Source: Puffinus mauretanicus
Taxonomy: Eukaryota; Chordata; Aves; Procellariiformes; Procellariidae
Reading direction: 5' to 3'
Length of the DNA: 64,000 bases
Assembly: GCA_023333565.1 (NCBI GenBank)
Contig: JAJKFH010001094.1
Span: forward strand, 4,216,001 to 4,280,000
Within the stretch, counting starts at the first letter, position 1. Each line of letters opens with the position of its first letter. The notes beneath the pieces are model-generated. The model had not been told where the DNA came from, did no database searches, and worked only from the letters and a program-made list of their open reading frames with translations. The translations under genes were made by a program, and so were the position numbers. This document shows positions 10,101-21,700 of this stretch, piece by piece.

Positions 10101-13100
10101 ACATGTCATTGATATTACGTGAGAAGTGTACTCTCAGGAGGGTTTTACTAGGCCTATAGAAAAAGTTCATGTACGAATGTATGAAACTCTGGGATCATTT
10201 GCTCTTTGTGGATAACTTGAACATTAGATATACAGTAGCAACCACTTAAACGTATAACCTCAGGGTATAGTAAATCTTCTCGTTTTAGTGGCATTTACCT
10301 CCACAGGGATTTCTTTCTATACCATTGTCATAAATTGGTTTGAAGCAGATGTGTTCATTAATTGGGTCTAATAATGATTATAATTTATTCCCTCTCTGCT
10401 GCCTGGGATTTTCTTCACTATAGAGTCATCATTTTATGAAGTGCTTCTCTTGAAGGGTAGGCTTGGTGGGGCTCTGTCTTGCAAATGACTGATATACTGA
10501 AGTCTATCCATTTCAGTACAGGAGCACTACTAACATTTGATAGTAAGGATTGACAGGATTGGGTCCAACATTTTTTAATATTGTTTTGAAGTACAATAAA
10601 TTTACTGGGTTTTCCAAATGAGTTTAAGCAGTTATTGATAGATTATACATGAGCTTTTAGACTTCTGAGTTTTGGAACTGTGGATACTTTTATTTTCAAC
10701 AGCAACAAAAAGCTTGGTTGGCTCAGATAACATTCTATGAATAACGTTCATGTAACAGCAACTTGGCACTATGTATATTTGTTTGAAAAGACGATATTTT
10801 AATTTTATAACAAAATAGCTCTTCTTAAATACATCCTTTTAGAAAAATTGGCTGTGTTTATCATGCACAGAATCTCACCCTAAAAGCTTTTATTATTGTT
10901 AAGTCAAGGTCTTACACAACTAATGATTAGTAGAAATATTTTGGAACTTTGTTTTTACTTTATTGCCAATCATATTTGATTTTAAACATAAATGTTCCCA
11001 GCTTGGTTTCATCCTTGTTCCTTTCCTCCTCCTCTCTGCTGCAGTCTTTGGTGATGGTGTTGGTTTCCACCCATTCCCCGAGTCTTTTATCTATATACCA
11101 TTTTCTGCACCCAGATGTTTATGTACTAAAACAGATTGTGGTTTTTGCCTTTTCCCTGGGTAATGCTATTACATCTGTATTTAGTTTTTTGCTGCTGTTG
11201 TTGTTTTCAAGTGTGTGCTGCCATCTATGGAGTAATCATTGGAATAAAGCTGATAGTAAAAGATGTTTTATCAAAAGATTATGGAAAAAAAGATCTAGCT
11301 AGTGGAGGAGGTATAATAGGGCAGATGGCCAGATCTCAAGAAATCCCATTTCTCTGGGGTTGCAGATCTCACAGCAAGCACAGGTGAAAGTAAACAGTTT
11401 AGAAAATCAGCAACTTCTAGGAGTTAAGTTATTCAGTAGATTTATTTATACTGGACAAACTATGAGGACAGCCTGAAAATTAGAATAAGGTTGCTTTGTC
11501 CTGTAATCCTGTAAGTTGTTGCTTTTCCTTCCCTGTTACCTTTCACATGTCCTAGTCCTTCAGCAGTTTCCAAGTTCTGTTTATTATATCTTTCTTCATT
11601 TATTTTTTAAAGCTTATTTTTAGTTCCTTATTCTTCCCCAGCATCTTATTAACTGGCTTCATGCCTCTCCCCTGCGTCCAGTTTCAACCTGCCAGGTCCC
11701 AGGTTTCCCTCCTTCAGGTCCCTTCAGAATGCAGTACTGAAGATCAGTCCCCATTCTTTCTCTCTTCCATAACATTCTGTTGCTTGGTATCTATTTAGAG
11801 TGTACATTTATTGCAATACATTTATTCAAGTTGGTCTGGAAAGCACTTGGAGAAGTAATTTTCTCTGTGCTTTTATCAAGTGCCCATGGGGTACGCATAG
11901 AAGCTATCAGCTTTTGTCTTGATACTGTTCATATGCTTTTCAGCTTGCAAATTTTTGCCTAAGATTGTACCGCCTTACAGCCTTGGATAGGGTTAGGTAT
12001 ATCAGTTCCTGGCAATCAGATTTCTATTCATTTGAGTTAGGAGATGTGACAGAGAACAGCTATGTCTTCAGGTCTTTCTTTGGCAACAACAGTGTTGGAG
12101 TCGGGGTATATTTAACCACTACTGCATAAATGCTTTCTTATAACACAAGACATCAGAATCAAAAGGAAAAGTTTAACCTATATGGATGAAGCATTCTTAA
12201 AAATATCTTCTGACATTTTCCTCTTATTGCTGAACTTAGAAATTGATCTTATTTCTCAGCATCAGAGACAAAATGAAGAAAAAAAAATCAATGCAGATTG
12301 ATCAATGTTTTTCAAAACTGACTTAATAAGATAGAAATCAATGCAGCTGTATTCCTTGCCATTATTTAATCACCTGTATCATTCAAATATGGTAATATTT
12401 GATTCTTAAGTTAAATGTGAAAATATTTCAGTTACCTCCTACAGAGGCAGAAAAAACTTGAGGAGGAGGGATTTATTTAGTCAAACTTCGGTTTTCTTTT
12501 TAATCCTAATTTTGGGATTTTGAATTCGACAGAAACTGAAAACAGTTTCATATTTTAAGTGCCAGTATATAATTGTTCCTTTAATCACAGAGATTTAAAT
12601 AGAACAAATTATTACTCGTATTTGCAAATTACAAGCTCTGATCTTCCTTTCCTCCTGCAAATAGCAGCTCCATCTTGCTTGGTTGAAAGATCTGTACTCA
12701 AAGACTTGAATATAAGCTTGGGTATCTAATTTCCTCTGTGGCAGACTCCCAGTGCTTTGACGTCAGAGCCTTACTGTACAAATGCATTGGCTGATTAATC
12801 TTTTTTGGCAAAAATGAGCAGGTCTTTGGGGTCTTTTGTTTGTTTTTTTTTCCCCCCAATTACCATTTCCCTTTTCTATTCCCACTGTCCCCAATAATAT
12901 TAAGCTCCCTTACTGATTTATGTAAAGAAAAGTCTTAAAAACTGTCTTGTGTAATATCAGTGAAACAATCTCTAAGCCGTGAGTTTGGCTTAACAGTTGA
13001 GAGGTTTTTTAAAAAATAATTTGCATTTTAATATCTCAATTCCTGTTTACTTGCTGTCTTGGGTTTAGCCCTTTGGGCTCCTAGTTTGAAATTTCTCTTA

Positions 13101-15448
13101 ACAACTGAGGGCTAGAAAATGTCCTTTTAGGGAAGAAAGTCAAGATTCTCACATAATCACTGGGAAGTATGAACTGAGATTTTTAGGGAAGTATCAGACA
13201 GTGAAAGACTCCTGATAAAATCCTAGATATTGGTGAGGGTCTGGTAATGACGTCTTTTGTTTTAAAGATTTATTTCATGAGAACAGAAAGACAGATTTCT
13301 GCATAAATGTCTTATTGAATTGAATCCCTATCTGTAAGCTGGGCCAGAACGTCACAAAATAGGAAATGCAAACCTAATAGTAGGTAGACACAGTCTTTGA
13401 GAATACAGGATTTAATCAGGTTCTCTGGCGGGCCAGTTACTTTTACGTTTCTTTTTCATATTCCTTAATGGGTTGGTAAATGTAGTGAGTTTGCAACTCT
13501 CCTCGAGTAGCTCTGAGCAGCGATATGCACAGTCATTGGGAACACAGTCCCACTGCTTCATTCCCTCCTCCATAATAAACTTCATTATAGACAATATCTG
13601 TGATCACATAACGAGAGAGCTTGTACTTGTTTCTCTCCTCTCCCTTTCCTCCTTCCTCCGTACTGCGAGAGAGAAGTAGCATGGCATATTGCATAGCTAA
13701 AAGGTTATCAAGCCTGAATTTGTTACACCTCTGAATTTGGCAGGCAAGCATTCACAACCACTATAGAAATACATGGCTTATCACCACATGAAGCTGGACA
13801 CCCTGAGAAGATAGATGATATTGGATTGGTTTTCTTGTTGCTCTGCAAACAATCAAACAGGCTTAAGCTATGCAATCTGATACTCCCTAATTGACAGCTT
13901 TTCCAAGGTTCATTTGTTAACTGAGAGCATGACATGTATTGAAATTGTTTCTTCATAATGCATTTGGCATTAAAAGGAGAAGCTGTCGAATGCCTCAAAC
14001 ATGAACATCTCAGCAATAAGATACTTCGCCTCCAGTTTTCACTTTCTAACTAGTGACTTTATATTTGCAAGGGCATTTGGAATGAGTATACAAGAGGGCA
14101 GGACATCAGAAAAAAGCTTAAATACATTCCCCAACAGGAAATCTGTGAGAAAGTATTTTTGCTGCTTGGGACATTTACCTGAGTTTTATGGTTCAACTGT
14201 TCTTTTTTCTTTTGGTATAAAACCTTGGTGTCTTGCTTAACAAAGTGCTTGCTGAATACTCATTGGGTTTCCGAGGGTTCTTTTATTTTGGTAGATTAAT
14301 AAATAGGCTTATCTGATTTTATTTATAGTGATGAAGAATTTCTGTGTAAAAGACATGCTCAAGGGTTTAACTTGCTTGTGCGTCCACAAGAGAATAAAGT
14401 AAAACCCCAAAGAAACCTGTATTTCACAGAATCCTAACCTTCCCCCAGATGAAGCCCATGTTTGTTTGAAAGAATAAATTACCTGTGTAGAAGAGACCAG
14501 AGGATGATTTCTCCACTGATCTTGTCACTGTTTTGCATTTGCTGTTTTCTTGTAGCTCGTTTCATAAACACTTTCTTAGTTTCTTAGAACAAATTGTGCC
14601 AGAACTCTAACATTCAGTTTGGGTTTTTTTTATTCTGTAAGAGATTTCCACAATCTACTCTTCCTTGCAACTGTTCATATGCTGATACCTGGCAAGATGT
14701 TCACACAGGGTCTGTAAATACTAATTAAGAGCTTGGTCACAAATCCATCATCATTAATAGCTGCTGCTTCTTCTGCATCCCATGAACTTCATAGTTACAA
14801 GATAAATTTACCTCAGATGTACAAAAAATGTGTTTTAATTTCACTTTGTTGTCCTTACTTGGTGTAAGCATGTCATTCTAAACATTTAGGTTAATTTCTC
14901 TAGCACCTACTTAAGTTTCTGCACGTATTCTTCCTTCTGGGAAGAGTACATGCCTGAAGAAGTACATGAAATTTTACAGATGTTGTCAAAATAATGAAGG
15001 AGTTTCAGTGGTGCTTTGACTAGCATTATTTGGGAAGTGAAACACAGCTGTTCAGATGAGGAAAAAATGAATGAATGGGTCAGGACGCCTTCATTTCACA
15101 GGAATAAAGAGCCTAGCTTTGACAGAAGCGCCTCTTCAAAAAATGCCAGGGAAGAATGAGCAAAGCCAGATTCTGCTCAGAAAAGCCCAGAAACAAACTT
15201 TTTGAAAGCCCTGAGGTCTGGAACCTAAGCAGACGTCTTTCCTCCCTCTGTAAACATCAACAACCTGAATTCCTGCAGCCAAATATTCCTGAGCCTCTGG
15301 GGGACATTCTGGACCTGTCTCCATCGAAGTACTTTCTGTTTTATTTGCAAGGTCTGTTGGCAAATGCCGTTTGGGTCCCTGGCTCCTGAGCACTGACTCC
15401 AGAGGCTTGTCTGCCCCTGCCTGACACTTGTCTGACACTGTCTTGCAG
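7149..15448 (+). other. TPK1 intron upstream of the identified exon (3' part)
   Basis: About 8.3 kb of AT-rich DNA that leads up to the TPK1 exon acceptor. I searched it for the preceding TPK1 exon (the segment with the GRFDQIMA-type sequence) and did not find it, so the intron extends beyond the left end of the window. Open frames here are short and without family features. A perfect CRE palindrome at 12758 is listed separately. Poly-A and poly-T runs are scattered throughout. Confidence 0.65.
12758..12765. promoter_or_regulatory. Perfect CRE palindrome TGACGTCA
   Basis: An exact 8-base CREB/ATF consensus, followed further on by a one-mismatch version TGACGTCT at about 13248. Without CpG-rich surroundings or conservation data, this is only a candidate site; one chance copy in 64 kb is expected at about even odds. 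Confidence 0.25.
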
Positions 15449-15560
15449 GGCAAGCACAAGCTGCGTGTGGACACGGGACTGGAAGGCGACTGGTGTGGCC
15501 TCATCCCCATCGGGAACTCCTGCGAGAGCGTGACCACGACGGGCCTCAGGTGGAACCTCA
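15449..15560 (+). CDS. TPK1: Thiamin pyrophosphokinase 1, penultimate coding exon
   Basis: TPK1 transfers pyrophosphate from ATP to thiamin in the cytosol, making thiamin diphosphate, the cofactor of transketolase and the 2-oxo-acid dehydrogenases. The 112-bp exon starts in phase 0 and ends in phase 1. It translates to [20 protein letters not shown] followed by [17 protein letters not shown], matching human TPK1 at about residues 168-205 of 243 with mostly conservative changes. This is the start of the C-terminal beta-rich thiamin-binding domain, including the family signature GxWCGLIP and the [10 protein letters not shown] strand. The acceptor is a pyrimidine-rich tract ending CTTGCAG (15448) and the donor is GTAAGT (15561). 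The exon is GC-richer than its flanks, as coding sequence should be. The last exon, which follows NL(T/S) with the NDVLAFG-type segment and carries the substrate-contacting C-terminus, was not found in the window. No stop, frameshift or damaged splice site is visible, so the gene looks intact here. Confidence 0.96.
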
Positions 15561-15710
15561 GTAAGTCAGACGCCTCCGGGACGGTGGGTTTGACGTTATC
15601 CTAACAGCACATTTACACCAGCCTTACCAGTGCTGAAGGGCCTTATGTGTTCGAAGGTGGAACATGGCATTGAATCCCTGTCAGGCCATTTTTTTCTAGA
15701 AATGAAGTTT

Positions 15711-15729
15711 TTTAAAAAAAAAAAAAAAA
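15711..15729 (+). repeat. Poly(A) run
   Basis: A run of about 19 A after TTTTTT, 150 bases inside the intron. No retroelement body is recognised next to it. Confidence 0.9.
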
Positions 15730-18700
15730 GATAAATACTTTTAAACCTGAGATATCGCAGGCGGAAACGTGTTTTCCATTTGGGAGTCATTGTGCTGTTT
15801 AAATAGAACATTTGTTGAGGTCATGATACATTACCATCTTGATACATTGCCCTCCAGGGAGGGGAAGCTGCGAGTGCCTAAACTCCTGGTTATAAGCCAT
15901 AAAGTTACAACAGACAAATAATAATGTGATACAGATTATTAAAGCTACCTCACTTCCCCTGAACTGCTTCATGTATATTGTCTGTTTGTCAACTCTGAAT
16001 GAATAGATATTTTTTCTTATTTTAAAGTGGGAAAAGGTGCATTTGATCTAGAACAGGGACGTTTATCTGCAGAGAAAGGAGGTTTCTTGACCAAAAAAAA
16101 TTGAAACAGTCTTCATCCTCCTGCCCCCTCATCCCACACTGAGTCATTCAGGATGTGTTTACTCAGGAAAATAATGGGATATTTTAGATGAAGATTCATT
16201 AAAACTTAAGGGAAGCAAAGCAATAATTGAGAGGCTCTGGTCTTGCCGTCTGATTTACATGGCCAGACTTTAGAGCTATCCCACGTAGAAAAGGCATGTG
16301 GTTCTCACAGTTTGCAGTGCAGTGCCCTCGCTGGCTAATAATTAATCTGAGGTTGACCCACTGTGCCAGCCAGCAGCTCGTGTACTCGTCTAGGGAGTGT
16401 CTTGTTCCACTGAGGGTTTGAGCATGTGCAGTTAAGGAGGTGGTAGGCATTAGTGGCTTGCTAAGGATAAAAGATATAAATATGGCATTAATTTCAAGAC
16501 TTGTCAGGTGAAGAGCTGTCTGGCTGGTCATGTTTTCATCATTTTAAACTGGATTGTAAGAACTGAATGTCTTGTGTAAGGGACGTTCTCTTAATTTGAA
16601 AGAGTCAAATATTTTCATTTGTTCTGGTAAGTACAGTTGACAAGTAAGGTGCTGAATCTTCATCTGCTCATCTCCTGTTGTGCAATGAATGCTGTGGCCT
16701 GTTGCACTGAGAGACTACCCATTTCTCCATAAACCTTCTGTCCTTCAGAGTGAGGTGAAAGAAGCTCAAAGCAGCCCCACATTAATGAAAGGAGCATCTC
16801 TGAAGCCTGTGTCTCTTTGCAAAAGGCTCCTGTGTGGATCAAAATGTGGTAGATGCTGTAAGGTTGCAGTCCTTTCTTGTGGTTCTGATTATTAGTTTAA
16901 AAAACAAGTTATTTTTCAGATGCATTTTTCAGAATTTTTTTGAGTTAAATGACAAATTTCATCAGATTTACAAGGTGCTCATTAGAAAGATGGTAATTTT
17001 AAAGGTGGTCTGTCTGCTCCCACAAATGACATGGCTTTGTTACTACTAAATTATGATTGCCTGATCTGCTAAAGCTAAGGAGAAAGGGGTTACTAGTATA
17101 GCTGTGCCAGCTGGAGGGGAATGCAGTGGGAAGTGCAATGGTAACAAATAGTAAGTTTGTATCTAGGATTGGGTTGAGATGTCAGTTTCTTTGGTGTTTA
17201 TCATTCTAGTTGTGCTGTAATAAACTTCTTCAGGTTAGTTAGAGGCATAGCTAGATATGGATCTACAAGGATTTTTATTACACTTAATTTAGTCTTTTTT
17301 TTTCCTTTTTCTGGGAGACAAAAAAGTATTTAAGTGACCGTTTCCTACTTGTTTCATGTTAACATGATACCACCATCTCTGCCTCTCCCAGTCCTTGTTT
17401 CTGTCTGTTTCCAAGAGGAAACCTCAGACCTTTACAGTGTTTTCCTTAATGATGTGTACAGTGCACCCCATTACAGGCTACACTTCCAGTTTCAGTATTC
17501 ATGTTTCTCACAGGTCGTAGTTCCTTCATTTATTTCTCTGCATTATCATCACAGATATATAAAAACAAAAATGATCTGGTCTTCCTTGAAGATGTTTAAT
17601 CTATCTGAGACACCAAGGTCATTACAACCTGAAACTGCTCTTGTGCCCTAGAACTAACCTTTACTCATCCAAATACAGATTTTGAATCAGGTTATTGTTC
17701 AGATACTGATAAAACAAATTAAAGTGTAGTTGCATCCCCCCAAAAGGAAACCAATATCTCAAATACAGCATATGGTTAGTTGTGACTTGGTTGGATTTTT
17801 TCCCTAATAAATAAGCCTTACATTCAGATAACCTAAGTTTGATATTAGCTTTCATTGTGTTCATGACTTCTGTGCTGCCTGTAGTTTTGCAGTTACTTTT
17901 AAAAATGTTAGTCCTTCTGTAAATTGTGATGGAGAAGCAAAGGCTCACCTGGGAAGAAAAGGGAATGAGAAGATACTGAAGTGTGACATGGATATCAGCA
18001 TTGCTGCTGATGGCTGGCACTGGCAGAGCTTTCCCTGTTGATTTGTTAATGGCACTCTGAGCACACACATTCATAAAAGTCAATGAATAAAATGGTTTGG
18101 TTATAAATTCATTTTCATGTGTAAATCATGAAAGAAATGGCAATTTTAAGCCAAACATGACATGCAAGACCTTTTTCTCCAGTTTGTTATGGAATTAATT
18201 GAATATGACCTAACAACTTTGTTTTTAAGGAGTAATTTTTGAGTCCTCAAAATATTTGTTTTAAATGTCTGGGTGATAAACTAATTTGAGAATTTTATTT
18301 CTGTCTGAACAGTCAAAAATGATGCGTTAGGTGAGAGGGGAGCCCTCATTTTTGCAAACAATAATTTCCAGCAACTCAAAATCCAAATAACACTGCATTA
18401 CAAGAAAGAGCTGGCTTTGCATCAAGGTTTTTAATGTTTAACACTGATGTCTGTCTGAACATATCTAGATTACTCTGCTAATTAAAATTTGTAAAACCTT
18501 CAAGGGGTAGTCAAATGTTGTCTGTGTCTAATCTACAGGTCCTGTCAAGAGACTTCAGAGCCTCTGAATAGAAAAAGGCAAGGATAAATACCTAAGACAG
18601 AAGCTGTATTGGGGTTGAGAGTAGGCTACCAAAGGTCTCATTTCAATGGCTGAATTAGATAAACCTGAAGTCTGTAAACTATTCTGCCAGCAGAGAAACA

Positions 18701-21700
18701 ATGATGTCTTGATTATATTTTTAATATTGCAGAATTCAGTATTTTTTGTGTGTCTGTGTGAAGATGCAACATGTCTGCATGTTTTTATGCATGCTTATCT
18801 TACCTTAGTTATTTGCTAGCACTTGGCACAAACAGAACTTTCATTTATTTTAGTTTTCATCTTATGGGTGAAAGAACTTGGCGAAGAAAGTGGAAAATTG
18901 ATTAGAGAAAATATTTTTTATCCATACTTGCTATTGTGCAGCACACATTCAGAACACATTATAAACATATTCTTTCCACTCCCAAAGGGATACAGATCTT
19001 TTCTCTATTAAAATCTGATTTACAGCACAGGAATCAGATAATGCTTTATCTGATTTGACTCACCTGGCTGCTTGCTAATAACAGCTCCCATGTCTAATAA
19101 ATAAATAACGAAAAATCCAATAACACCAGAATTACCCAGCATTCTTCATTAGGTCCTCAGTGATGCTTTCATGGAAGGTGAATAAGAATGAAGGTAGAAA
19201 TCAGCTGCACTATTCATCATAGAAGAGGTTGGAGGGTAGTGGTAGGCTTTTCTAAGTAATGGTTCCTTTTCTAGGACATTACTGTAGAAAATAATCTTGC
19301 CAACTAACTTACTCTTCATCCCTATGGCCTTTGATATGCTGTATATCATACCTGTACTGAAAATGCCGGCATATATATTTATATAAACTGTGTATGTATG
19401 TGATTGTGCTTTCCAGATAATTTTCATGCAAATTTGCTTCTTTAGGCAGGAAGTTAAATTGCTGTAAAATGCTACCATTCAAAAGAGTGCCGCTGCCATT
19501 TCACTTCAAAAGGCAATAGCAGTAACAACAAGAGCAAGACCTTTCTCTAACTGTAGCAACTGTAGCACCCACTGATTACTAACTTCACAGGTAGATAAAC
19601 AGGATCCAAAATCTTTTTGATGCTGCTTACATTGTTAGTAAAATTGAAAGGTTTACACTGGTTTTTTCACTGTTTTTCTTCATTGGAGTTTTTTTAACAT
19701 TGTGTTGTGAATGGAACAAAAAGATTACAAAAGCAGTGGGGTTTCATGTCTTAGGAGAAATGCAGAGTCAAAAAGACAAAAGAAAATAAGTAAGTCTCTC
19801 CTTAAAAAAAAGTCAGAGAGTGAGAGACTATTCTGGAAAAGGCTGTAAATTAAGATGGGCAGGTATCTGTGTGCTAGTGAAGTTGTTTGTATAAGCACTC
19901 TGTAGCCTGTTTCATAACAAGTATAGTTTATATGGCACTTTTTGCTGCCCCAGTTCATCCCGACTAAGGCAAACTAAGCTGCGCTCCCAGGAGTAGCTCT
20001 GTTTTCAGTGACAGAGTAAAAAGCTTCACAGCTGGATTCCCCTCTCCTCTACTTTCCTCTCCTTCCCTCCCTTCTCATGTTCTTCGCTGGTAGAAGATGC
20101 CCAGTCCATCAACTGGAATCTATCTTCAGAGCTTCAGTGATGTATTTTTTCCCTTATTACAGCTCTAAGACCCTGGGTAGGGTGGGGTGACAGAAATGAT
20201 GCTGCTGCTCCCAAAGCTTCAGGCATTTTTGACCTTTTGTGAGCTATTTGCCTGCAGGAGTGCTGCTGTCTGCCTTCCAGGGTCACGTCATTTATTACAA
20301 CGTGTGGCCTGCTGAAATACTTTTCCAATAAAGCAGATGTTCTGATGGTGGCAGCCTGGCATCCCACTGGTTTACTGCAAGTCAGCAAAAGCAACAATGA
20401 GGGCATTGCTTAGCGTTGCATGAAATGATTTCAAACCAAAAAGACCATTTGGCTTACGTTAAAGGACTGATGAACACAGAGCTCAGTGGGCCCCTAAAGC
20501 TGTATTTGCATTTTTTTCCTGAACAGCAGCTTGAAAACTCAGTCAAACTTTGTGAAGGGGCTTGAAATGGGGATTTGAGGTCACACGTTCAGTCCATTTC
20601 CACATATTTTAATGAATGTTTGGAATTAGTGGGAGGAAGATTTGGTTCCAGTTCTTCTTTAGCAGGGTAGCAGGGTCCTGGCATTCAGTTTGAGAAGGCT
20701 GCTTTAAGGTGATAAAGAGATATGCTCTTCCAGATCACACTGTTGGGGCAACATTACTGCTGTAGGACTCCACTTATGGAAAGATTCATGTGAGTACCTT
20801 AGTTCTGAACTAGCTCAAACCACTTCCAGCGGTAAGTTTAGCCCAGCTGGATGGCCATCTTTAATGGGACATATAGGGACTGTATATATGATCCCTCCAT
20901 ACAGCAGTAATAGGCAGTAATTGCCAAGAAGGTGTAGAATAAAAAAAACTCAGAGAGACTTCTCCAGCGCAGCTGTGCACAGAGCGGATGGCTCTCCACA
21001 ACCTAAGTAATACCATCCTGAAGTAAACTGGAAACATTTATGTCTAGCTATATTGCTGTGGCACATTGCAACTATAGAAACTAATTTCATTATTAATATA
21101 GAGGTGAGAGGGTTGTCAAGAGAGCAAAATGCTCTTCTTTCCCTTGCATCCCCTCTGTCACTTCAGTCCCTCCTGCTAATAGAAATGTGACCTGGAGGTA
21201 TAAGGAAATAGGTGCTCTGCTTCAGCGCAGCTTTGGTGCAGATAATCCTCAACTCTGGTGGCAGTAGATTGGTGAGAATACTAAAGTCGCATGAAAATCT
21301 AAAGCAACCTGCTGCTGCTGAAGGATATGAGTTGTAAAGACAAAGCACCTTTCTGGGGAAGAGGGAGATCTGCAGGGAGCCAGAGAGCTACCATTTAGAT
21401 TGGTGGGGGTCCAGAGTAATTCTGTGGATTTCAGCGGTGGCTCTGAATTTTCATCAGTGCGTGCGGGGGCAGAATTTGTCCAAGAAAGAGACCTTTGAGT
21501 TTATACTAAAGACATTTAACCCTAAAGGTATTCTCATCAGTCAACCTGCCGTACGGATACTGGGAAATCATCTCATTTAGACAATGGCAGACGGAAAGCT
21601 GAAACATAATGGTGTACTTGAATGAAAATCAGTGAAAAATTGGCCAGAGTACAAATGCTCGTTTGTCATATCCCTTGCAAATATACTTTAATTGTTTTCA

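Noticed and set aside
11136..11387. Frame containing a membrane-like stretch (CAAIYGVIIGIKLIVKDVLS)
   Set aside because: It follows a T-rich tract but the possible acceptor is AAG rather than CAG/TAG in good context, there is no convincing donor, and no family is recognised.
15136..15537. 133-codon minus-strand frame over the TPK1 exon
   Set aside because: It is the antisense shadow of the TPK1 exon and flanking intron.
17661..18083. 140-codon minus-strand frame
   Set aside because: Chance frame in AT-rich intron; no domain or conserved-looking motif.
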